Shown here piece by piece: positions 35,540 through 42,717 of a DNA stretch of 64,000 bases. Within the stretch, counting starts at the first letter, position 1. Every line of letters starts with the position of its first letter. The stretch is taken from positions 25,469-89,468 of the forward strand of contig NZ_SMKL01000020.1 in assembly GCF_004348545.1 (NCBI RefSeq), given 5' to 3'. The notes beneath the pieces were generated by a model. It did not search any database. It saw only the letters and a list, made by a program, of their open reading frames with translations, and was not told the DNA's origin. Source of the DNA: Jiangella ureilytica (lineage in GTDB: Bacteria; Actinomycetota; Actinomycetes; Jiangellales; Jiangellaceae). A program made the position numbers and the translations under genes.

Positions 35540-36238
35540 TTAGTAGACGCCCTGCCGCCGCCTGGCGGAGACCGGGCCCGGATTGCGTGGATGGTCCGGC
35601 CGGCGCGGGTTCTTCTTCTTGGGCTCCTCGGCGGCGGGAGCGGACGCGCCGGTGGCTTCGCGGCGCAGCGCGTGGATGACCCGGGCGACGTCGTTGGGCC
35701 GCGGGATGTAGTGGATGTCGCGCACGCCCTGCTCCTGCGCGGCGTTCTCGAGCACGAGGTGGCCGGAGAAGAACGGCCGCAGCCACCAGGGCCGCACGAC
35801 GGTGATGTCGAGCAGCCGGACGATCTCCATCTCGGCCTCGTTGAGGGAGAACAGCCCCCAGACGCGGAACACCCGGGAGTCGGTGACGACGAAACGGTCA
35901 CGCGCGATGTACAGCGACTTGATCAGCGCCCAGCCGAGCAGGCCCGCGGCGGCGGCCAGCGGCAGCCACGCCGTCCGCGCCTCCATGAACGGCGCCACGA
36001 TGAGCATGAGGATGCCGCCCAGGCCGGCCAGGGCGGGCAGCGCGTAGAGGATGGCGCTGTGCTTGCACTCGGCGACGATCTCTTCGCCCGCGACGAGCTT
36101 GCGCTTCACCAGCCGGTGCCCGAACCACGACGTGAAGTTGCGCCAGAACAGCCGGACCAGGCCGTCCTCGGCGACGCGGTCGAGCCAGCGGACGAACCCG
36201 TCGGTGAGCCCGTCGACCGTCCTCTTGGGCGTCCACAT
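35540..36238 (-). CDS. Membrane protein with bacterial PH domain
   Basis: A 232-residue protein with two adjacent helices (AILYALPALAGLGGILMLIVAPFM and WLPLAAAAGLLGWALI, in parts), followed by a bacterial pleckstrin-homology domain (YdbS type, DRFVVTDSRVFRVWGLFSLNEAEMEI through IHYIPRPNDVARVIHAL). The C-terminus is basic and rich in Lys, Pro and Arg. Such proteins are thought to shape or monitor the membrane; no reaction is known. A 50-codon membrane-protein gene starts only 9 bases upstream on the same strand, so they are probably one operon. Confidence 0.85.
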   Translation of the reverse strand: MWTPKRTVDGLTDGFVRWLDRVAEDGLVRLFWRNFTSWFGHRLVKRKLVAGEEIVAECKHSAILYALPALAGLGGILMLIVAPFMEARTAWLPLAAAAGLLGWALIKSLYIARDRFVVTDSRVFRVWGLFSLNEAEMEIVRLLDITVVRPWWLRPFFSGHLVLENAAQEQGVRDIHYIPRPNDVARVIHALRREATGASAPAAEEPKKKNPRRPDHPRNPGPVSARRRQGVY

Positions 36239-36247
36239 GGGCGGGGG

Positions 36248-36400
36248 CTAGAACAACTCGGTGAAGAACGTCATGACGGCATCGAAGAAGTCGGCGATGC
36301 CGCCGCCGAGCTCGCCGAGCAGGTCGGCCAGCCCTTCGGGCTCCGTCAGGACGAAGTACACCAGAAAGGCGATACCCAGGATGATGAGCGCTTTCCTCAC
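36248..36400 (-). CDS. Small membrane protein, 50 aa
   Basis: Starts with GTG at 36400, with AAAGGA 8 bases upstream, and ends with TAG at 36248. The product is MRKALIILGIAFLVYFVLT followed by an acidic/Gly segment (EPEGLADLLGELGGG) and an amphipathic C-terminus IADFFDAVMTFFTELF. One membrane helix is clear; the tail may lie on the membrane. It precedes the PH-domain membrane-protein gene by 9 bases and is probably cotranscribed. It is reminiscent of small actinobacterial proteins of unknown function found near PH-domain genes. Confidence 0.7.
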   Translation of the reverse strand: MRKALIILGIAFLVYFVLTEPEGLADLLGELGGGIADFFDAVMTFFTELF

Positions 36401-36504
36401 TGCATCATCCTTTCGTACCGGGGCACGCGGACGAGGCCCGCCACGCGCGCTGCTTCCTGACTTTGTACCTCACATCGCCCTGCCGACCCCAACGCCACGC
36501 CGGA

Positions 36505-37458
36505 TCATGACACGGCCGCGACGATCTTCTCCGCGGCGGCGTACGGGTCGAGCTCGCCGGCGAGCACGCTCTGCGCGAGGTCGTCGAGGCGCTCGTCGCC
36601 GTGCAGCGCGGCGAACCGGCGGCGCAGATCGGTGACGGCGATGGCCTCGATCTCGTCGCGGGCCCGGCGGGTGCGGCGGCGCTGCGCCTCGCCGCTCTCG
36701 GCGGCCCAGGCGCGGTGGGCCGCGATGGCCTCGACCAGCTCGTCGATGCCCTCGCCGCGAGCGGCGACGGTGCTGACGATGGGCTGGCGCCAGTCGCCGG
36801 GCGCCCGCTCGGCCAGCCGGACGGTGCTGCGCAGGTCGCGGACCACCTGGTCGGCGCCGTCGCGGTCGGCCTTGTTCACGACGAAGACGTCGCCGACCTC
36901 GAGGATGCCCGCCTTCGCGGCCTGCACGCCGTCGCCCATGCCCGGCGCCAGCAGCACCAGCGTGGTGTCGGCCAGCCCGGCGACGTCGATCTCGGACTGC
37001 CCGACGCCGACGGTCTCGATGAGCACCACGTCGCAGCCGGCGGCGTCGAGCACCCGGACCGCCTGCGGCGTGGCCCAGGCCAGGCCGCCGAGGTGGCCGC
37101 GGGTGGCCATGGACCGGATGAACACGCCGCGGTCGGTGGCGTGGTCCTGCATGCGCACGCGGTCGCCCAGCAGCGCGCCGCCGGTGAACGGCGACGACGG
37201 GTCGATGGCCAGCACGCCGACCTTGAGGTCCTGGGCGCGGTAGGCGCCGACGAGCGCCGACGTGACGGTGGACTTGCCGACGCCGGGCGCGCCGGTGACG
37301 CCGACGACCGCCGCCGAGCCGGCGTGCGCGACCAGCTGGGCGGTGATGTCGCGCAGGTCGGGCGAGCCGTTCTCGACCAGCGAGACCAGCCGGGCGACGG
37401 CGCGAGGGTCGCCGCCCACCGCCCGCCCCACCAGAGCTTCGGCGGACACCGTCGTCAC
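36505..37458 (-). CDS. meaB: MeaB-type GTPase chaperone of B12 acyl-CoA mutases
   Basis: A 317-residue P-loop GTPase that loads and guards adenosylcobalamin in acyl-CoA mutases. Signatures: Walker [42 protein letters not shown], the G3 region [17 protein letters not shown], and the guanine motif NKAD. The GTG at 37458 overlaps the thiolase stop (GTGA), so meaB is coupled to thiolase, with methylmalonyl-CoA epimerase upstream. Its client may be the icmA-like mutase at 28.6-30.3 kb or a methylmalonyl-CoA mutase elsewhere. Confidence 0.93.
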   Translation of the reverse strand: MTTVSAEALVGRAVGGDPRAVARLVSLVENGSPDLRDITAQLVAHAGSAAVVGVTGAPGVGKSTVTSALVGAYRAQDLKVGVLAIDPSSPFTGGALLGDRVRMQDHATDRGVFIRSMATRGHLGGLAWATPQAVRVLDAAGCDVVLIETVGVGQSEIDVAGLADTTLVLLAPGMGDGVQAAKAGILEVGDVFVVNKADRDGADQVVRDLRSTVRLAERAPGDWRQPIVSTVAARGEGIDELVEAIAAHRAWAAESGEAQRRRTRRARDEIEAIAVTDLRRRFAALHGDERLDDLAQSVLAGELDPYAAAEKIVAAVS

Positions 37459-38633
37459 GGCACCCGCAGGACCAGCGCGTCGCCCTGGCCGCCGCCCCCG
37501 CACAGCGCGGCCGCGCCGACACCGCCGCCGCGGCGGGCGAGCTCGAGCGCGAGGTGCAGCACGAGCCGCGCGCCGGACATGCCGATGGGGTGGCCCAGTG
37601 CGATGGCGCCGCCGTTGACGTTGACCTTCTCAGGATCGAGGCCGAGCTCGCGGGTGCTGGCGATGCCGACGGCGGCGAAGGCCTCGTTGATCTCGACGAG
37701 GTCGAGGTCGCTTGGGTCGATGCCGTCCTTGGCGCAGGCGGCCTGGATGGCCCGGGCCGGCTGGCTCTGCAGCGTGGAGTCGGGGCCCGCGACGACGCCG
37801 TGCGCGCCGACGTGGGCTCTAGGTGTGACGCCGAGCTCGGCCGCCTTCGCCTCGCTCATGACGACGACCGCGGCGGCGCCGTCGGACAGCTGCGACGCCG
37901 AGCCCGCGGTGATGGTGCCGTCGGGCCGGAAGCTCGGCCTGAGCCGGGCGAGGGACTCGGCCGTGGTGTCGGCGCGGATGCCCTCGTCGCGAACCACCAT
38001 GGACGCGTCGGCGGTACTTCCACGGCGCTGCGGGACCTCGACGGCGACGACCTCGTCGGCGAACAGGCCGTTCTTCCAGGCGGCGGCCGCGCGCTGGTGC
38101 GAGGCGGCGGCGAACTCGTCCTGCTCCTCGCGGGTGAGCGTCTCGTTCGCCGACTCCGTCAGCGCGCCCATGGCCTGGTCGGTGAAGATGTCGTAGAGGC
38201 CGTCGTAGGACATGTGGTCGAGCAGCGTGACGTCGCCGAACTTGAAGCCCAGCCGCGACTTCGGCAGCAGGTGCGGTGCGTTGGTCATGGACTCCATGCC
38301 GCCCGCCACCACGATCTCGAACTCGCCGGCGCGGACGAGCTGCGCGGCCAGCGCGATCGCGTCGAGGCCGGACAGGCAGACCTTGTTGATGGTGAGCGCG
38401 GGAACCGTCATGGGGATGCCGGCGTTGACGGCGGCCTGCCGGGCCGGGATCTGACCGGCGCCGGCCTGCAGCACCTGGCCCATGATGACGTAGTCGACCT
38501 GGCCCGGCGCGACGCCGGAGCGCTCGAGCGCGGCCTTGATGGCGAACCCGCCGAGGTCGGTGGCGGAGAAGCCGGCCAGCGACCCCAGCAGCTTCCCGAT
38601 CGGGGTGCGTGCCCCACCGGCGATGACGGCCAT
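37455..38633 (-). CDS. Acetyl-CoA C-acetyltransferase (thiolase)
   Basis: Biosynthetic-type thiolase of 392 residues joining or splitting acetyl-CoA units. Active-site residues: acyl-accepting Cys86 in [11 protein letters not shown], the His in [17 protein letters not shown] and the second Cys in [16 protein letters not shown]. The N-terminus [24 protein letters not shown] is typical. It may feed acetoacetyl-CoA or finish branched-chain acid breakdown. A perfect 21-base palindrome lies 22 bases upstream. It is coupled to meaB (GTGA) and follows the epimerase gene, so the three make a short-chain acyl-CoA module. Confidence 0.93.
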   Translation of the reverse strand: MAVIAGGARTPIGKLLGSLAGFSATDLGGFAIKAALERSGVAPGQVDYVIMGQVLQAGAGQIPARQAAVNAGIPMTVPALTINKVCLSGLDAIALAAQLVRAGEFEIVVAGGMESMTNAPHLLPKSRLGFKFGDVTLLDHMSYDGLYDIFTDQAMGALTESANETLTREEQDEFAAASHQRAAAAWKNGLFADEVVAVEVPQRRGSTADASMVVRDEGIRADTTAESLARLRPSFRPDGTITAGSASQLSDGAAAVVVMSEAKAAELGVTPRAHVGAHGVVAGPDSTLQSQPARAIQAACAKDGIDPSDLDLVEINEAFAAVGIASTRELGLDPEKVNVNGGAIALGHPIGMSGARLVLHLALELARRGGGVGAAALCGGGGQGDALVLRVP

Positions 38634-38654
38634 GTGCGTTCGTCCTCTCTGACA

Positions 38655-38675
38655 GCGTTACGGCAACCGTAACGC
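38655..38675. promoter_or_regulatory. Perfect palindromic operator before the thiolase gene
   Basis: GCGTTACGG and CCGTAACGC form nine-base perfect arms around CAA, in the 59-base gap between the epimerase and thiolase genes. The form suits a TetR-family fatty-acid or acyl-CoA regulator, but no such gene is next to it. Confidence 0.7.
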
Positions 38676-38692
38676 GACACCGTCACACGTCG

Positions 38693-39130
38693 TCAGTGGA
38701 CGGCGGCTTGATCCGCCGGCTGCACGAGCTCGACCAGGACGCCGCCGGCGTCCTTCGGGTGGACGAAGTTCACCAGCGACCCCGCGGTTCCGCGACGCGC
38801 GGTGTCATACAGCACCCGGAGGCCCTGCGCGCGCAGCGTGGCCGCAGCCTCTTCGACGTCGTCGACCCGGTACGCGAGCTGCTGGATGCCCGGCCCGCGG
38901 GCGTCGAGGAACGTGGCGATGGCGGAGTCGGGACGCAGCGGCGCGAGCAGCTGCAGACGCGGCCCGTCGTCGCCGTCGGACACCCGCAGCATGGCCTCGC
39001 GGACGCCCTGCTCGTCGTTGGTCTCCTCGTGCTCGAGCCGCATGCCGAAGTGCTCGGCGTACCAGGCCACGGCGGCGTCGAGGTCGGCGACGGCCACGCC
39101 GACGTGGTCGATCGTCGTGAACAGACCCAT
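38693..39130 (-). CDS. mce: Methylmalonyl-CoA epimerase
   Basis: Interconverts (S)- and (R)-methylmalonyl-CoA in propionate and branched-chain metabolism. At 145 residues it is one vicinal-oxygen-chelate domain pair: IDHVGVAVADLDAAVAWYAEHFG with the first metal His, REAMLRVSD, IQQLAYRVDDVEEA with part of the metal site, and LVNFVHPKDAGGVLVELVQP with the second His and the metal Glu. The ATG at 39130 gives the usual MGLFTTIDHVG start. It is followed on the same strand by thiolase and meaB. No mutase with methylmalonyl-CoA residues is in the window. Confidence 0.92.
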   Translation of the reverse strand: MGLFTTIDHVGVAVADLDAAVAWYAEHFGMRLEHEETNDEQGVREAMLRVSDGDDGPRLQLLAPLRPDSAIATFLDARGPGIQQLAYRVDDVEEAAATLRAQGLRVLYDTARRGTAGSLVNFVHPKDAGGVLVELVQPADQAAVH

Positions 39131-39508
39131 GTCCGGAACAGTACGTCGCGGAGCGCCCCGCGACACGGCGCGGGAGGGGCATCCGGACGAGAATTCGGCG
39201 GATCTGTCCCAACCGGTGGTGAGTTCGCATGTGGACAACTAACGTGTGCACCTTGGAGGCCAGTGGTCGACCTCCGGAGGGATGCTGAACCCGACTCGCC
39301 CGACCGAACCCCTTCGTGCCTACAGCCGCGGTGTGCGGACGTCCACCGCCATCGGCAACGACGCAGATTCGGAGTAGTCTGCGTTGCTATTCGAGGGGCT
39401 CGGCGTCCGTGACGGGGAAGACCCGGGCAAGCACCTCGACGGATCGTCGACTGCCAATAAGTGACGCGTGCCTGCCCCACCGGGGTGGCACCCCCGATGA
39501 GGGAGAAC
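39131..39508. other. Gene-free stretch before the DivIVA-like gene
   Basis: This 378-base spacer between the divergent epimerase and DivIVA-like genes should hold both promoters. Near 39370-39380 GGAGTAGTCTGCG offers a TAGTCT-like -10. A short hairpin TGCC-CC-ACC-GGGGTGGCA (around 39474-39491) sits 18 bases before the DivIVA-like start and could affect initiation. No gene or repeat was recognised. Confidence 0.4.
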
Positions 39509-40780
39509 ATGAGCGAGGTAAGGGAAGTAGCGGTCAGGGAGACGGGCGCGGACGGCCTGTCGATCTTCGACGGCTCGCCGACGGGCGGGTTCACCATCGC
39601 GATGCGTGGCTACGACCGGGTCCAGGTCGAACAGCACGTACGGCAACTGGAGGCGACGCTCGCGCAGACGCGCGGCCGCGCCAACGAGCTCGACAAGCAG
39701 GTCGTCCGGCTCCGTCAGGAGCTGGCCGAGGCCAGCACCGAGCTCCGCGAGGTCGAACGTCCGACCTACTCCGGCCTCGGTGCCCGCATCGAGCAGCTTC
39801 TCCGCCTCGCCGAAGAGCAGGCGAGCGAGCTCATCGCGCAGGCCGACGCCGAGGCCAGCGAGACGCGCGCCGAGGCGCAGGTCATGGCGACCGAGCTGCG
39901 CACCGCGGCCGAGAACGAGGTCAGCGAGCTCCAGGCCAACGCCAAGCGCAGCGCCGACGAGCTCATCGACGAGGCCCGCATCGAGGCCGAAGAGGTCCGC
40001 TCGGCCGCCAACCGCGAGGCCTCGAACCTCGTCGAGACCGCCAAGCGCGAGGCCGCCAAGGTCCGCTCGGCCATCGACCACGAGACCAGCGAGCGCCGGG
40101 CCCAGGCCGAGCGCGAGCTGAGCCGCCTGCGCGCGGTCGCCGAGCGCGAGGTCACCGAGATGCGCGCCACGGCCAAGCGCGAGGTCGACGACCAGCGCAC
40201 CACCGCCAAGCGCGAGGCCGAGGCCATGCGTGCCAAGGCGCAGGCCATCCTCGACGAGGCGCAGCTGAAGGCCGAGAAGGAGAACACCGAGCACGAGCTC
40301 CTCCTCGTCAGCAAGCGCGAAGAGCTCGAGCGCGAGATCAACGAGCGCTACGAGGCCTCCGTCGCCGAGACGCAGAAGCTGGTCCACGACGCCGAGAACC
40401 GCGCCGCCGACGCCGAGGCCCGTGCGGCCGCGGCCCACGAGCGCGCCGAGAAGGTCCGCCGCGAGGCCGACGAGCAGGCCAAGGCCCTGGTCGCCGGCGC
40501 CAAGCGCAACGCCGAGCAGCTGGTCGCCGAGGCCAAGGCGCACGCCGAGAACACCGTCGGCGAGGCCAAGTCCGAGGCGACGTCCACGCTGACCGCCGCC
40601 AAGCGCGAGGTCGCCGAGCTCAACCGGCAGCGCGACAGCATCACCGCTCACCTCAGCCAGCTGCGCAGCCTGCTGGGCGGTCTGGCCCCGGTCGACCCGA
40701 CGCCTGCCGTCGGCGGCTCCAGCAAGTCCGACGACGTCGTCGACGCCGAACTGGTCGACGACCCCGGCTCGGACAAGTAG
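39509..40780 (+). CDS. DivIVA-domain coiled-coil cytoskeletal protein (Scy/Wag31-like)
   Basis: A 423-residue protein. An N-terminal DivIVA-type segment (about 20-75: GGFTIAMRGYDRVQVEQHVRQLEATLAQ, in parts) leads into about 300 residues of almost unbroken Ala/Glu/Lys/Arg-rich coiled coil, with repeats like AKREAEAMRAKAQAIL and ANREASNLVETAKREA, and an acidic tail. In actinobacteria such proteins (Scy, FilP, Wag31 relatives) organise polar growth or cell-wall assembly. I chose the ATG at 39509, just after GGGAGA; ATGs at 39461 and 39497 lack a ribosome binding site. A strong terminator follows, so it is a single-gene unit. Confidence 0.87.
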   Translation: MSEVREVAVRETGADGLSIFDGSPTGGFTIAMRGYDRVQVEQHVRQLEATLAQTRGRANELDKQVVRLRQELAEASTELREVERPTYSGLGARIEQLLRLAEEQASELIAQADAEASETRAEAQVMATELRTAAENEVSELQANAKRSADELIDEARIEAEEVRSAANREASNLVETAKREAAKVRSAIDHETSERRAQAERELSRLRAVAEREVTEMRATAKREVDDQRTTAKREAEAMRAKAQAILDEAQLKAEKENTEHELLLVSKREELEREINERYEASVAETQKLVHDAENRAADAEARAAAAHERAEKVRREADEQAKALVAGAKRNAEQLVAEAKAHAENTVGEAKSEATSTLTAAKREVAELNRQRDSITAHLSQLRSLLGGLAPVDPTPAVGGSSKSDDVVDAELVDDPGSDK

Positions 40781-40792
40781 GCAGGACCGCAC

Positions 40793-40847
40793 CACGACGG
40801 CCGGTCGCGCCCTCCTCGAGGCAGGGCGCGACCGGCCGTTCGTCGTG
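40793..40847 (+). terminator. Strong hairpin after the DivIVA-like gene
   Basis: ACGGCCGGTCGCGCCCT (40797-40813) pairs perfectly with AGGGCGCGACCGGCCGT (40823-40839); flanking ACGACG/CGTCGT add more pairs. It follows the stop codon by 17 bases. Confidence 0.8.
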
Positions 40848-40860
40848 TGTGGCGGGCGGC

Positions 40861-40914
40861 TGGATGGTTGAGGGATCTGTGCCGCTATGGCGACACCATT
40901 CCCTCAACCATCCA
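40861..40914. repeat. Inverted repeat TGGATGGTTGAGGGA
   Basis: Arms 40861-40885 and 40890-40914 pair at 21 of 25 positions, with 15 perfect outer pairs and a four-base loop. It stands between the DivIVA-like terminator and the end of the convergent FG-GAP gene and may terminate the latter. No second copy is in the window. Confidence 0.7.
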
Positions 40915-40929
40915 ACACCGGGAGTGCGC

Positions 40930-42705
40930 TCAGAGCAGGAAGGCCGAGGCGAACTCCCAGCCGGAGCCCGCGGGCTCGCGGGCGGTCCAGGGGTCGCCGG
41001 TGGTCGAGCCGTCGTGCGGGTGCAGCCAGAGGTCCCCGGCGGCGTCGCGGCTGACGAGATCGGCCCGGCCGTCGCCGGTGACGTCGCCGGCCGCCAGCAC
41101 ATCCACGTCCGACCAGTCGCCGCCGATCAGGATCGGGGCGGCTCCGCTGGTCGGGTAGGCCCAGAGCGTGCCGTCCTGCTCGTGGTCGACGAGATCGGGG
41201 CGGCCGTCGCCGTCGACGTCGGCCAGCATCAGCGTCACCGCCGTGGTCCAGCCGCTGCCGGCCCAGCGCCGCCCCGCGGTCCACGGGTTCGTGCCACCGG
41301 ACGAGCCGTTGTGCGGGTAGATCCAGAGCTCGCCGCGGCGGTCGCGGGCCAGCAGGTCCGGCCGCCCGTCGCCGGTGAGGTCGCCCAGCGCCAGCTCGGT
41401 GACGGTGTTCCAGCCGGTGCCGCCGAAGAACCGCGGCGCCGTCCACGGGTCCGCGGTCGTCGCGCCGGTGTTCGGGTACACCCAGAGCGTGCCGTTCGTC
41501 GCGGCCCGGTCGCGCGCCACCAGGTCCGGCCGGCCGTCGCCCGTCACGTCACCGAGCAGCAGCGCGTTCTCGAACGCCCAGCGCGAACCCGCCGCGAAGC
41601 GCGACGACCACGGCCCGCCGGCCCCGCCGGCCGCGTCCGTCGGGTACACCCACAGGTCACCGGCGTGCGCACGTCCCAGCAGGTCGGTCCGCCCGTCGCC
41701 GGTGACGTCGGCGGCCAGCAGCGCGTCGGACGCGTCCCAGCCGGTGCCGGCGGCGTATCGGGCGACGGTGTACGGGTTGGTCCCGGCGGCCGCTCCGCTG
41801 TGCGGGTACACCCAGAGCGCGCCGGACCCGTCGCGGATCACGACGTCGGGCCGGCCGTCGCCGGTCGCGTCGGCGGTGGTGAGGATCGTCGCCAGGTTCC
41901 AGCCGGTGCCGGCGCCGTAGCGCGACGTGTACGGGTTGGCGGTGGTGGTGCCGTTGTGCGGGTAGACCCAGAGCGCGCCGGCGCCGTCGCGCACGACGAT
42001 GTCGCCGTGGCCGTCGCCGGTGACGTCGGCCGGGGTCATGACGGTGGCGAGGTTCCAGCCGGTGCCGGCCCAGTACCGCGGCCGGGTCCACGGGTTGCCC
42101 GTCGTGGCGCCGCTGTGCGGATGGATCCAGAGTGTGCCCGCGGCCGCCCCGGGCTCCCGCGCCAGCAGGTCCGGCCGGCCGTCGCCGGTCACGTCGGAGA
42201 GCAGGAGCTGGTCGTAGGTGTTCCAGTTCGTCCCGGCCGGCACCCGGGTCGGCCAGGGCTCGTCGCCGCCCGCGTTCGGGTAGATCCAGAGCGTGCCGTT
42301 GCCGGCCTCGGGGTCGCGGGCGATGACGTCGGGCCGGCCGTCGCCGGTGACGTCGGCGACCTGCAGCACGTCGGCGTAGTCCCAGTCGCCCGCCGCCACG
42401 GTGAACGACGGCCACGGGTTGCTGCCCGCGGCGCTGCCGTCGTGGGCGTACACGCGCAGCGCGCCGGCGTCCGGGCCGGGATCGCGGACGACGGCGTCGG
42501 CCAGCCCGTCACCGGTGACGTCGCCCGGCACCGGGACGGCGAGCGCCCGCGCGCCCATCGGCCGAGCGGGTGTCGACCACGCCGCGTCGAGGTCGGCGAC
42601 GCGATGCGGCTGCGGGCGGGGACGCGGCGCGGCGGACGACGGCACGGCGGCGCCGAGGCCGGCGACCAGGACGGTGACGAGCGCGAGCGGAAGGCAGCGT
42701 CTCAT
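40930..42705 (-). CDS. Secreted FG-GAP/VCBS repeat protein
   Basis: A 591-residue exported protein. A signal peptide (CLPLALVTVLVAGLGAAVPSSAA, partly quoted) is followed by about ten repeats of some 50 residues, each with a calcium-binding-like loop such as ADVTGDGRPDLLARD and an aromatic strand such as GTLWIYPHNG. Ten D-x-[TD]-G-D-G-x-x-D motifs can be counted, predicting a seven-bladed-type propeller plus extra blades. FG-GAP proteins bind ligands, often glycans, through these blades. The glycosidase-like gene ends 12 bases upstream, so the two are co-expressed. AAGGAG stands 8 bases before the ATG. Confidence 0.85.
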   Translation of the reverse strand: MRRCLPLALVTVLVAGLGAAVPSSAAPRPRPQPHRVADLDAAWSTPARPMGARALAVPVPGDVTGDGLADAVVRDPGPDAGALRVYAHDGSAAGSNPWPSFTVAAGDWDYADVLQVADVTGDGRPDVIARDPEAGNGTLWIYPNAGGDEPWPTRVPAGTNWNTYDQLLLSDVTGDGRPDLLAREPGAAAGTLWIHPHSGATTGNPWTRPRYWAGTGWNLATVMTPADVTGDGHGDIVVRDGAGALWVYPHNGTTTANPYTSRYGAGTGWNLATILTTADATGDGRPDVVIRDGSGALWVYPHSGAAAGTNPYTVARYAAGTGWDASDALLAADVTGDGRTDLLGRAHAGDLWVYPTDAAGGAGGPWSSRFAAGSRWAFENALLLGDVTGDGRPDLVARDRAATNGTLWVYPNTGATTADPWTAPRFFGGTGWNTVTELALGDLTGDGRPDLLARDRRGELWIYPHNGSSGGTNPWTAGRRWAGSGWTTAVTLMLADVDGDGRPDLVDHEQDGTLWAYPTSGAAPILIGGDWSDVDVLAAGDVTGDGRADLVSRDAAGDLWLHPHDGSTTGDPWTAREPAGSGWEFASAFLL

Positions 42706-42717
42706 GAGGCGAACTCC

